DNA from: Nitrospirota bacterium | Lineage (GTDB): Bacteria > Nitrospirota > Thermodesulfovibrionia > UBA6902 > DSMQ01 | Length of the DNA: 37,508 bases | Assembly (NCBI GenBank): GCA_016212185.1 | Contig: JACRGX010000047.1 | Coordinates: 1-37,508 of the forward strand | Direction: 5' to 3' | Shown: piece by piece, positions 1 to 7,936 of the stretch | Numbering within the stretch: position 1 is the stretch's first letter | Layout: every line of letters starts with the position of its first letter | The notes under the pieces: generated by a model | Seen by the model: the letters and a program-made list of their open reading frames with translations, nothing else | What the model was told of the DNA's origin: nothing | The model's database searches: none | Program-made: the position numbers and the translations under genes

Positions 1-129
1 ATTCTTCCAAAACCCACCCAGCAAAAAATCGTTGACTTAGTCCGTCAATCCCATGAGGCAAGAAAAAAGGCAAAAGAACTCTTGGAAGAAGCAAAAAAAA
101 CGGTTGAAAATTTAATAGAAAGTCTTTAA
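1..129 (+). CDS. Type I restriction S-subunit-like protein, C-terminal fragment (cut by window start)
   Basis: An open frame runs from base 1 to a TAA at 127-129 and encodes about 42 residues, beginning ILPKPTQQKIVDLV and ending in a charged helix (EARKKAKELLEEAKKTVENL). A proline-rich LP.P..QQ.I turn followed by a long amphipathic, Lys/Glu-rich helix is typical of the end of target-recognition domains in HsdS and HsdS-like proteins, where the helix serves as a conserved spacer. The specificity-determining part lies outside the window, so the enzyme type cannot be settled. The gene ends 14 bases before mqnC, on the same strand. The assignment rests on this short motif only. Confidence 0.5.
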   Translation: MLPKPTQQKIVDLVRQSHEARKKAKELLEEAKKTVENLIESL

Positions 130-143
130 CCAAAAAAACATAA

Positions 144-1262
144 ATGACCAGACTAACCAAAAAAGACGCCTTAACATTTCTAAAATCCGCTGACCTCTTA
201 GGTCTCGGCATGATGGCTGACAGGATGAGAAAAAAACTCCATCCTGGCGGCATTATCACGTTCATCATTGACCGCAATATCAATTACACAAACATCTGCA
301 TAAACAAATGCAAATTCTGCGCATTTTACAGAAATGAAGATGACCCCGAAGCGTATGTGTTAACCAAAAGAGAGCTTTTTAAAAAAATAAAAGAGACCAT
401 TGTCTTGGGCGGCACGCAGATACTGATTCAGGGCGGGCTTCATCCTGAGCTTGACATCAACTTCTATGTGGACCTTTTAAAATCAATAAAGAAAAAATTC
501 AATATTCATATACACGGCTTTTCTCCGCCTGAGATTTCATACATGGCGGATAAGGCAGGTCTTGCGCTCAGAAAGACTATAAAAATTTTAAAAGACGCAG
601 GGCTTGATTCCATACCCGGAGGCGGCGCTGAGATACTCTCAGACAGGGTAAGAGAAAGAGTCAGCCCTAAAAAAATAGGCAGGGACAAATGGCTTAAGGT
701 AATGGAAGAGGCGCACAGACTCGGAATGAAAACCACAGCCACTATGATGTTCGGCAGTGTTGAGGAACCGGAGGACATCATTGAGCACCTTGATGCCGTA
801 AGAAGATTACAGGATAAAACAAATGGGTTTACGGCATTTATTCCATGGAGTTTCCAGCCGGGGAATACTGAATTAAATCAGGGGTCAGGGGTAAAGGGTA
901 AAGGGTTAAAAGCTGCAAAAGATAATAAATACACCTTACGCCTTACACCTTACGCCTTACGGTTGTACCCCGCCACTGCTGTTGAATACCTTCGCATCCT
1001 TGCGCTTTCAAGAATCTATCTGGATAATGTCCCCAATATTCAGGCGTCCTGGGTGACTCAGGGGATTAAGACGGCGCAGGTGGCGCTCAGATTCGGCGCA
1101 AATGATTTCGGTTCAACAATGATTGAGGAAAATGTCGTTGCAGCAGCAGGCGTGAAATATAAAGTTTCCATTAATGATATCATGGATGCTATAAAATCCG
1201 CCGGCTTTAAGCCCGCCCAGAGGGATATGTATTACCGCAGGATTAAAATATTGAAGGATTAA
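144..1262 (+). CDS. mqnC: Cyclic dehypoxanthine futalosine synthase MqnC, with an internal repeat-derived insertion
   Basis: Radical SAM enzyme that closes the ring of dehypoxanthine futalosine in the futalosine route to menaquinone. The cluster ligands are C52, C56 and C59 (motif NICINKCKFCAFYR), followed by QGGLHPELDINFY, HGFSPPEI, SIPGGGAEILSDRVR and the family signature ASWVTQG..VALRFGANDFGSTMIEENVV near the C-terminus. At 372 residues it is slightly long for the family. The excess is a block at about residues 245-273 encoded by G-rich and CCTTAC-type tandem repeats, placed between the FQPGNTEL segment and the conserved ATAVEYLR helix. The frame is intact, so the gene is probably functional. 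The ATG at 144 has no clear Shine-Dalgarno sequence. No other mqn gene is in the window. MqnE is a related radical SAM enzyme, but the YTN.C motif and the C-terminal signature fit MqnC better. Confidence 0.93.
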   Translation: MTRLTKKDALTFLKSADLLGLGMMADRMRKKLHPGGIITFIIDRNINYTNICINKCKFCAFYRNEDDPEAYVLTKRELFKKIKETIVLGGTQILIQGGLHPELDINFYVDLLKSIKKKFNIHIHGFSPPEISYMADKAGLALRKTIKILKDAGLDSIPGGGAEILSDRVRERVSPKKIGRDKWLKVMEEAHRLGMKTTATMMFGSVEEPEDIIEHLDAVRRLQDKTNGFTAFIPWSFQPGNTELNQGSGVKGKGLKAAKDNKYTLRLTPYALRLYPATAVEYLRILALSRIYLDNVPNIQASWVTQGIKTAQVALRFGANDFGSTMIEENVVAAAGVKYKVSINDIMDAIKSAGFKPAQRDMYYRRIKILKD

Positions 1263-1350
1263 TTGACAGAATCCCTTGCAAAGTATTAATCTAAATATTT
1301 GCAACGGACGCTTAGCCCGTTGAATTATCAGTATAATTATAAGGAATGCA

Positions 1351-2460
1351 ATGTGCCGCTTAGTTGCCATAACATCAGATAAATATTTCTCTCCGATGGA
1401 GAATGTCCTGGCCCTTGAGACGATGAAGGAAGGGCATGACGGCTCAGGCATGGGTCTTGTGCTCAAGAATTTAGGCGGCGAATTTGAAAACCTGAAGGAA
1501 TTTCCCGTGCTTTCCGCTATATGTTCAAAGGACGGGATGAATGCGCTTGACAGCTATATGGACAGGCAAGGGTTTAAGCCGATACATACATGGACCCCAA
1601 AGATAAAACCGGTTAAAGGCGTTCAGGCAAGGGATTATTATTTTGCACGGGTCTATGACTACCCGCCTGCAATAAAGGACAGCCCAAAAGAGGAAAAAGA
1701 AGGGCTTTTATTAAAGACAAGGGTAGCGCTGAGGGCCATGGGCGAGGCTGATGAATCCATTATTGTATTTTCTTTTTATCCTGATGTGCTCTCGCTTAAG
1801 GAGGTCGGCGACCCGCTTGAGCTTTCAGAGTTTTTCAGTCTTCATGATGCTCCGCTTAAGGCAAAAATCATCTTTGCCCAGGGCAGGCAGAACACCAATT
1901 ATGCAATAAACCTTTATGCATGCCACCCATTTTTTATTCAGGGATACTTTTCAATGACAAACGGCGAGAATACGGCATTTGTGCCTATCAGGGAATATCT
2001 TACAAGCAGGGGCAATCCCGGCTATATAGGATACAACAGCGACAGCGAGGTATTTACGCATATTCTTCATTATATATGCAGGGATCTTGCATATCCACTT
2101 ACATACTATAAAGACGTCATTACCCCGCTTAAGGATTCGGAGATAAACAACCGGACGGACAGGGACGCTGTGAGGCTTTTAAAAATGTCTTTGAGGCCGC
2201 TTTGCATAGACGGGCCTAACTGTGTGATAGGCGCTGCCCCGGACGGCGCTACGTTTATGGTGCAGGATTCCAAAAAATTAAGGCCCGGCGTTGTTGGAGG
2301 AGTGAAGGGCCAATACGGGCTTATGTCCGAGGAGTGCGGGCTTGACAGCGCAATCCCTGAGAGGGATAAATCTAAGGATATATTCCCCATGAAATACGAT
2401 ATGGTCATCATCAGTCCTGATGCCGGGGAGGTGAAGGTATGGAACCAGCTTCACGGTTAG
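1351..2460 (+). CDS. Glutamate synthase amidotransferase subunit (class II GATase, archaeal-type split GOGAT)
   Basis: Class II glutamine amidotransferase: after removal of Met the N-terminal Cys2 (MCRLVAITSDK) is the nucleophile that releases ammonia from glutamine. The GHDGSGMGL motif near residues 29-37 and the later TNGENTAFVPIREYL and GYNSDSEVFTHIL stretches belong to the GltB N-terminal domain family. In standard bacterial GOGAT this domain is fused to the FMN domain. Here it is a free 369-residue protein, as in archaea and some anaerobes. The start is supported by AAGGA at 1341-1345. The 3' end overlaps the next gene by 22 bases, which implies translational coupling. A TATAAT hexamer at 1332-1337 could serve as a -10 box, but its -35 is poor. 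Confidence 0.85.
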   Translation: MCRLVAITSDKYFSPMENVLALETMKEGHDGSGMGLVLKNLGGEFENLKEFPVLSAICSKDGMNALDSYMDRQGFKPIHTWTPKIKPVKGVQARDYYFARVYDYPPAIKDSPKEEKEGLLLKTRVALRAMGEADESIIVFSFYPDVLSLKEVGDPLELSEFFSLHDAPLKAKIIFAQGRQNTNYAINLYACHPFFIQGYFSMTNGENTAFVPIREYLTSRGNPGYIGYNSDSEVFTHILHYICRDLAYPLTYYKDVITPLKDSEINNRTDRDAVRLLKMSLRPLCIDGPNCVIGAAPDGATFMVQDSKKLRPGVVGGVKGQYGLMSEECGLDSAIPERDKSKDIFPMKYDMVIISPDAGEVKVWNQLHG

Positions 2461-4094
2461 ACCAAAATCATGAGTTGACCTTCAGAGAATTCCCTTACAT
2501 AATTCTCTGGCGGGAAGACCGCTGCATGCGCTGCGGCAAATGCACTGCCGTGTGCCCTGTGAAGGCGATAGAGCCTGCGGTTTCCCTGCAGAGGCTTGTA
2601 AAGTCAGAAGACAGTGTGCCGGCCCCCTCCCTTGTCAGGAGCATTACCCATGTTGTTAAGCAGGTAACGGACATAGAGCGTTACTGCACCGGCTGCGGGA
2701 CTTGCACGCTTGTCTGTCCCACGGCGGCAATAATGCCTGAATACAATCCATTCAACAAATTCCTGTTTTATAAAAACAGGGGCGGGGAGCCTTACAGAAG
2801 GGGCGGCAGGAGAAACGACCCCTCAGCCTCAACGCTTGATAAGCTGAAATTCACAAGGATATCCATGCTTACCGACCCTGCGCTTGATGCAGGCAGGCAT
2901 GAATTTTACATACGCACACTTTTGGGCAGGATCCCTCCGGCGGACAAACTGCCGGTAAAGGCGGCAGACGGCAGGCTGATTGTTGACAAGGGCGAATTCA
3001 TACCGCCTGTGCGTGAGATATATCCGATTATGATAGGCAGCATGTCTGTCGGCGCGCTTTCTCCGCCTATGTGGGAAGGTCTTGCAATGGGCGTCGCCTA
3101 TCTGAATGAAGCAGAGGGCCTGCCTGTTGTCATGTGCTCAGGCGAAGGCGGCATGCCCCCCCGGCTTTTAAAATCAAGATTTCTTAAATATTTCATACTC
3201 CAGATCGCCTCCGGCTATTTTGGCTGGGATGAGATTATTCATGCCCTTCCTCACATGAAAGAAGACCCGTGTGCAATAGAGATTAAGTACGGGCAAGGCG
3301 CAAAGCCCGGTGACGGCGGGCTTTTGATGTCTTACAAGGTGCTGAAGCTGATTGCAGAGATACGCGGCGTTCCGAAGTATGTGGACCTTGCGTCTCCGCC
3401 TACGCACCAGACAAAATATTCAATTGAGGAATCAGTGGCAAAGATGATCCAGTCCATGTCAATGGCGTGGGGATTCAGGGTCCCGGTGTATCCGAAGATT
3501 TCAGGGACCAAGACGGCGCAGGCAGTTTTAAATAACCTTGCGCGCAACCCCTATGCGGCAGGGCTTTACATAGACGGCGAGGACGGAGGCACGGGTGCGG
3601 CTTACAATGTCTCAATGGATAAGATGGGGCATCCGATTGCGTCTAATTTGAGGGACTGTTATCTGGACCTTGTAAAGCAGGGCAAGCAGAATGAACTGCC
3701 CTTGATTGCGGCTGGCGGCGTAGGCAAGACAGGGAACCTGGCGGCGAATACGGCGGCGCTCATTATGCTCGGCGCATCGGCGGCCGCTATGGGGAAATAC
3801 ATAATGCAGGCGGCCGCAGAGTGTTTCGGCGATGAATATAACCGCTGCAGTTTATGCAATACAGGCAGGTGTCCGAGGGGCATTACAACGCAGGACCCGA
3901 AATTATACCGGAGGCTGGACCCTGACAAGGTAGCTGAGAGGGTTGTTGAGGTATTTAAATCAGCGGATATTGAATTAAGGAAAATATTTGCCCCTATGGG
4001 AAGGTCCACTCAGCTTCCTATCGGCATGTCAGACGGCCTGAGCGTCGGGGATAAAGAGATTGCAGAGAGATTAAAAATAGATTATGCGTGTTAA
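2439..4094 (+). CDS. Glutamate synthase FMN/Fe-S subunit with N-terminal 2x[4Fe-4S] ferredoxin
   Basis: Central synthase subunit of a split GOGAT; it condenses ammonia with 2-oxoglutarate and reduces the product to glutamate on FMN. The N-terminus carries two CxxCxxCxxxCP ferredoxin motifs (CMRCGKCTAVCP and CTGCGTCTLVCP, within residues 28-90). The FMN-binding TIM barrel follows from about residue 185 (IGSMSVGALSP, GEGGMPPRLL, KYGQGAKPGDGG, SPPTHQ, KISGTKTAQ, DGEDGGTGAA, AAGGVGKTGNLA). The 3Fe-4S ligands are in CSLCNTGRCPRGI. The order and length (551 residues) fit the ferredoxin-fused archaeal-type enzyme. A strong GGGGAGG at 2425-2431 lies seven bases before the ATG, inside the upstream gene. 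The third subunit follows after a 204-base repeat-filled gap. Confidence 0.93.
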   Translation: MEPASRLDQNHELTFREFPYIILWREDRCMRCGKCTAVCPVKAIEPAVSLQRLVKSEDSVPAPSLVRSITHVVKQVTDIERYCTGCGTCTLVCPTAAIMPEYNPFNKFLFYKNRGGEPYRRGGRRNDPSASTLDKLKFTRISMLTDPALDAGRHEFYIRTLLGRIPPADKLPVKAADGRLIVDKGEFIPPVREIYPIMIGSMSVGALSPPMWEGLAMGVAYLNEAEGLPVVMCSGEGGMPPRLLKSRFLKYFILQIASGYFGWDEIIHALPHMKEDPCAIEIKYGQGAKPGDGGLLMSYKVLKLIAEIRGVPKYVDLASPPTHQTKYSIEESVAKMIQSMSMAWGFRVPVYPKISGTKTAQAVLNNLARNPYAAGLYIDGEDGGTGAAYNVSMDKMGHPIASNLRDCYLDLVKQGKQNELPLIAAGGVGKTGNLAANTAALIMLGASAAAMGKYIMQAAAECFGDEYNRCSLCNTGRCPRGITTQDPKLYRRLDPDKVAERVVEVFKSADIELRKIFAPMGRSTQLPIGMSDGLSVGDKEIAERLKIDYAC

Positions 4095-4298
4095 CAAAAA
4101 AGAGGTTCAACATTGTTAAACGTTGTTTAAGATTGTTCAAAAAGGGATAAAGATGTTTAAATCGTTTAACATTGTTTAAAATTAAACGACTTGAACAACG
4201 TTGAACTTGTCGTTTATTGAACTGATTAAACAATGTTGAACTGTTAGGTAATATTAGACTGCTTGAAAAATATTTAACAGGATAGATAGAGCTAACAG
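4095..4298. repeat. Nested inverted-repeat region inside the glutamate synthase cluster
   Basis: This AT-rich, non-coding gap separates the FMN subunit from the GXGXG/GltD subunit. It is built from variants of a GTTCAACATTGTT/TTTAACATTGTTTAA word in both orientations. The outermost pair is a perfect 13-base inverted repeat, 4105-4117 and 4229-4241. Inside it, TCGTTTAA at 4162-4169 pairs with TTAAACGA at 4182-4189. The RNA could fold into a branched hairpin. No promoter, Shine-Dalgarno or open frame stands out, although the downstream gene needs its own ribosome binding site. It is either repeat expansion or a processing/attenuation element. Confidence 0.75.
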
Positions 4299-6626
4299 AT
4301 GAAACAATTTGTAATTAAAGGCAACATTGACGGCAAACGGGTACCGTCCCGTATACTTGAGGAACAGATACAGGAGGCGGTGCGCGACGGCGTGTGTGAT
4401 ATCCATATAATTGCCGACGGTCAGCACGGCATCGGCGGACGCATATGGCCGAGGGACAAAAATATTCAAATCATGGTTGAAGCGCCTGTGGGACAGCGGG
4501 TCGGCAGTATGGGAATGTCCGGCACGGAAATTATTGTGAAAGGCAGCGCATCCGATGACGTGGGCTGGCTTAACTGCGGCGCAAAGATTACTGTGTTGGG
4601 AGATGTCACAAACGGGGCGCATAATGCAGGCGCACAGGGAATACTTTATGTACAAGGCGGCGGCGGCGCGCGATGCGATACGATGACAAAGCACAACCCG
4701 AGATTTGAGCCTCTGCAGTCATGGTATTTCCGCGATGTCGGAGATTCCTTTGCCGAGTTTAAGGCGGGCGGCATTGCAGTAGTATGCGGGGTCAATCCGC
4801 GGAATCCTGAAAATATCCTCGGCTACAGGCCGTGCGTCGGCATGGTCGGCGGCGCTATTTATTTCAGGGGCGCAATGCAGGAATACAGCAGGAAGGACGT
4901 TAAATGCGTTGAACTGACGCCTCAGGACCGGCAGTGGCTTACTGAAAACATGAAGCCGTTTCTCAAGGCGATTGACCGCACTGATTATTATAATGAACTG
5001 ACAAATTCTCCTCAGAGCTGGAAAAAAATTATTGCGTATACGCCTGTTGAAAAGGCGGAAAAAAAGAAAACTCAGAAAATATCGGCTGCTGAATTCAGGG
5101 TAAAGACCTGGGAGGCAGAAGTAGGCAAAGGCGGTATTTTTGCAGAATATATGGCGCATCCGCTGACAATGCTTCCTTATATAACAACAGACGCTGACAG
5201 GCGAAATAAGCCGGTATGGAATAATGAAAAATATGCGCCTCCATGCGCTTTTAACTGTCCTACCCACATACCGACACATAAACGCGCGCGCCTTATCAGG
5301 GAAGGCAGGATGCGCGATGCGCTTGAGCTTGTGCTTCAGTACAGTCCCCTGCCTGCCACTGTATGCGGACAGATATGCCCCAATCTCTGCATGCAGAGCT
5401 GTACAAGGGGAATGATTGACAAGCCTCTTAATGTGCAGGAACTGGGAAGGTTAAGCCTTAACCTTAAGGCGCCAAAAAGGGCAAAACGCACCGGTCATAA
5501 GGCAGCAGTTGTAGGCGGCGGCCCTGCCGGACTTTCAGCCGCTTGGCAGTTAAGCCTTAAAGGGCATGACGTGGACCTTTATGAGGCTGAAGATAAACTT
5601 GGCGGCAAAATAGAGTTATGCATTCCGAGGGAAAGACTGCCTCACAAAATACTTCTTAAGGAGCTTTCAAGGTTTAAAGAAGCAGGCGTCAATGTACATC
5701 TCGGGAAAAAGATAAACGGGAAAGAATTTGAAAAGATATGTAAAGCGCATGAAGTTGTTGTGGTTGCATGCGGGGCGCATGAGCCTCGCAAACTTGAGTT
5801 TCAAGGCTCTGAGCATGCAGTGCCTGCGATAGAATTTTTAAAGGGGATTAATTTCGGCGAACTTCCCTCTCTGAAGGGTAAAAAAGTGGTTGTCCTAGGC
5901 GCGGGCAATGTCGGAATGGATGCAGCCTCTCAGGCGTTTGAGTGCGGCGCTGCCTCGGTCATTGCAGTGGATGTGCAGAGGCCTGCGGCATTCGGCAAAG
6001 AAATGGAAATAGCAAAAGCAAAGGGCACAGAGATAATTTATCCGAAATTTGCAGACAGGTACGACAAAAAGGCAAAGAAGATTTACTTTAAAGACAATAC
6101 ATCAATGGATGCAGACTTTGTTGTTATTGCCGTAGGTGAGACGCCGGCAGTGGATTTCCTTCCGCCCGGCATCCATACTGAAAAGGGCTGGATTGCAGTG
6201 AATGAACTTGGGCAGACATCAGACGTCAAGGTCTTTGCAATTGGAGATGCAACAAAACCCGGACTTGTCACTCATGCAATAGGACAAGGGCGGGTTATCG
6301 CTGATGTCATTCATTCACAGATGATGCACTATGATTACATGCCCGAGATAAAACAGGCAATCCCTTATGATAAGGTAAAAAGTGTCTATTACGAGCGCTG
6401 CGGGATGGATGAGTTTTCAGCAAAAAAAGATGCTGAGAGATGCCTTTCATGCGGCGCATGCCGCGACTGCCACATATGTGAAAGCGTATGCTACTGGGGC
6501 GCAATCAGCCGGATAGAGAAGAAGCGGTCATATGAATATGTTGTTGATGACAGTAAATGCATCGGCTGCGGCTTCTGTGCAGGGACTTGTCCCTGCGGCG
6601 TATGGGAAATGACGGAAAATATTTAA
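4299..6626 (+). CDS. Fusion: glutamate synthase GXGXG domain + GltD-like NAD(P)H:Fe-S flavoprotein + C-terminal ferredoxin
   Basis: Residues 1-250 are a GXGXG right-handed beta-helix as at the GltB C-terminus (GHNAG-like turns, GGGGARCDTMTKHNPR, FKAGGIAVVCGVN). From about 300 comes a GltD/dihydropyrimidine-dehydrogenase-type Fe-S domain (CAFNCPTHIP, CGQICPNLCMQSCTRG). It is followed by an FAD Rossmann motif (VVGGGPAGLSAAWQL, about 403), an NAD(P) Rossmann motif (VVVLGAGNVGMDAA, about 530) and the FAD-closing IGDATKPGLVTHAIGQGR. Residues 713-770 add another cluster domain (CLSCGACRDCHICESVC, CIGCGFCAGTCPCG). The chain would take electrons from NAD(P)H or ferredoxin to the FMN subunit encoded just upstream. 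Merging GltB3 and GltD in one 775-residue chain is a notable arrangement. The ATG start has only a weak ribosome binding site. Confidence 0.9.
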   Translation: MKQFVIKGNIDGKRVPSRILEEQIQEAVRDGVCDIHIIADGQHGIGGRIWPRDKNIQIMVEAPVGQRVGSMGMSGTEIIVKGSASDDVGWLNCGAKITVLGDVTNGAHNAGAQGILYVQGGGGARCDTMTKHNPRFEPLQSWYFRDVGDSFAEFKAGGIAVVCGVNPRNPENILGYRPCVGMVGGAIYFRGAMQEYSRKDVKCVELTPQDRQWLTENMKPFLKAIDRTDYYNELTNSPQSWKKIIAYTPVEKAEKKKTQKISAAEFRVKTWEAEVGKGGIFAEYMAHPLTMLPYITTDADRRNKPVWNNEKYAPPCAFNCPTHIPTHKRARLIREGRMRDALELVLQYSPLPATVCGQICPNLCMQSCTRGMIDKPLNVQELGRLSLNLKAPKRAKRTGHKAAVVGGGPAGLSAAWQLSLKGHDVDLYEAEDKLGGKIELCIPRERLPHKILLKELSRFKEAGVNVHLGKKINGKEFEKICKAHEVVVVACGAHEPRKLEFQGSEHAVPAIEFLKGINFGELPSLKGKKVVVLGAGNVGMDAASQAFECGAASVIAVDVQRPAAFGKEMEIAKAKGTEIIYPKFADRYDKKAKKIYFKDNTSMDADFVVIAVGETPAVDFLPPGIHTEKGWIAVNELGQTSDVKVFAIGDATKPGLVTHAIGQGRVIADVIHSQMMHYDYMPEIKQAIPYDKVKSVYYERCGMDEFSAKKDAERCLSCGACRDCHICESVCYWGAISRIEKKRSYEYVVDDSKCIGCGFCAGTCPCGVWEMTENI

Positions 6627-6641
6627 TGGAGGGAAATAATT

Positions 6642-7892
6642 ATGAAACTTAGGGGTTTATGTCTGGCAGTTATTTTTGTTTGCTTCAGCATGACAGCGCT
6701 TGCGGAAAAAGAGCAGGCAGTTAAAGGCGCATCCGAAACCATTATTGCACAAATTGATTTTCCTTCATGGATAAAAGAGTCTTTAAAGATAAGCCCTGAC
6801 GGCAAGCGAATAGCTTATGTGGTTTTTACGCTTGACAGAAAACAGTTTGTTTATGTTGATAATAAAGAGGAAAAGAGATATGACGGCATTCTGATGAATA
6901 CGCCGGTCTTCAGCCCAGACGGCAAACATATGGCATACGCCGCTCAGACGGATAAAAAATGGGTTGTGATAATTGACGGTAAAGAGGAAAAAAAATATGA
7001 CAACATCGGCGCAGGCTCCATGACATTCAGCCCTAACGGCAAACGTGCGGTTTATGCGGCGGAGTCAAACGGCAAGTGGGTTGCAGTTGTTGACGGCAAG
7101 GAAGAGAAACAGTATGATGGAATTGGATTTCTCGGTTTCAGCCCTGACGGCAAGCGAATCGCTTATGCCGCTAAGTCAGAGGGCAAATGGTTTGCAGTGA
7201 TTGACGGCAAGGAAGAGAAACCGTATGAGGGGCTTGGATTTCTTGTTTTCAGCCCTGACGGCAAGCGAATTGCTTATGCCGCCAAGTCAGAGGGTAAGTG
7301 GTTTGCGGTAATTGACGGCAAAGAGGAAAAAAAATATGACAACATCGGCGCAGGCTTCATAACATTCAGTTCTGACGGCAAACGTGTGGCTTATACTGCC
7401 AAGTCAGGCGGCAAATGGTTTGCGGTAATTGACGGCAAAGAGGAGAAACAGTATGACGGCATAAACACAGTTATTTTCAGCACTGACAGTAAACACACGG
7501 CTTGTGTAGTACGTTCAGGGGGCAAGGAGTCTGTGGTAATTGACGGCAAAAAAGTTAAACAATATAACGCAATCGGTTCCCTTGTTTTCAGCCCTGACAG
7601 CAAGCGTGTGGCATATACAGCGCTGACAGGCGGCAAGTGGTTTGCAGTTATTGGCGGTAAGATAGGGGAAAAATACGATGATATCAGGGGCGGTTCTCTT
7701 GTGTTCAGCCCTGACAGCAAGCGTGTGGCTTATGCGGCGCGTACAGGAGATAAATGGTTTGCAGTAATTGACAGGAAGCAAGGTAGACAGTATGATGATG
7801 TTAAGGAAACAAATTTTAACTTTAGCAGTGACAGCAAACATATTGTTTATATAGCTCAAAGCGATAAGAAATGGCTGATGGTTACAGAATGA
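6642..7892 (+). CDS. Secreted ten-repeat TolB/WD40-like beta-propeller protein
   Basis: The first 21 residues form a Sec signal peptide (MKLRGLCLAVIFVCFSMTALA, cleaved before EKEQ). The rest is ten repeats of about 38-41 residues with the consensus FSPDGKRIAYAAKSEGKWF followed by AVIDGKEEKKYDGIG, which matches the PD40/TolB-like blade. Blades 4 and 5 differ at only a few bases over about 90 nucleotides, pointing to recent duplication. Each blade repeats an exposed VIDGKEEK..Y strand, which suggests a scaffold or ligand-binding surface in the periplasm or outside the cell. No catalytic residue is evident. A good GGAGGG (6628-6633) precedes the ATG. The gene starts 15 bases after the glutamate synthase gene, so it may be co-transcribed. 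Specific function unknown. Confidence 0.85.
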   Translation: MKLRGLCLAVIFVCFSMTALAEKEQAVKGASETIIAQIDFPSWIKESLKISPDGKRIAYVVFTLDRKQFVYVDNKEEKRYDGILMNTPVFSPDGKHMAYAAQTDKKWVVIIDGKEEKKYDNIGAGSMTFSPNGKRAVYAAESNGKWVAVVDGKEEKQYDGIGFLGFSPDGKRIAYAAKSEGKWFAVIDGKEEKPYEGLGFLVFSPDGKRIAYAAKSEGKWFAVIDGKEEKKYDNIGAGFITFSSDGKRVAYTAKSGGKWFAVIDGKEEKQYDGINTVIFSTDSKHTACVVRSGGKESVVIDGKKVKQYNAIGSLVFSPDSKRVAYTALTGGKWFAVIGGKIGEKYDDIRGGSLVFSPDSKRVAYAARTGDKWFAVIDRKQGRQYDDVKETNFNFSSDSKHIVYIAQSDKKWLMVTE

Positions 7893-7936
7893 AAAGAAGA
7901 AAAAATTTTGTGCAGTAAGATTTTAGTTTTAAATAA

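Noticed and set aside
1262-1280. TTGACAGAATCCCTTGCA, resembling a sigma-54 -24/-12 element before the amidotransferase gene
   Set aside because: It lacks the GG of the -24 element and the spacing to GC is off by one; both are nearly invariant.
4719-5279. Antisense open frame of 186 codons opposite the glutamate synthase fusion gene
   Set aside because: The sense strand encodes conserved GXGXG and Fe-S motifs throughout; the antisense product is unrecognisable.
7100-7760. Regularly spaced near-identical DNA repeats that could suggest a CRISPR or tandem array
   Set aside because: The period is about 115-120 bases, in frame, and corresponds exactly to beta-propeller blades of a protein with a signal peptide.
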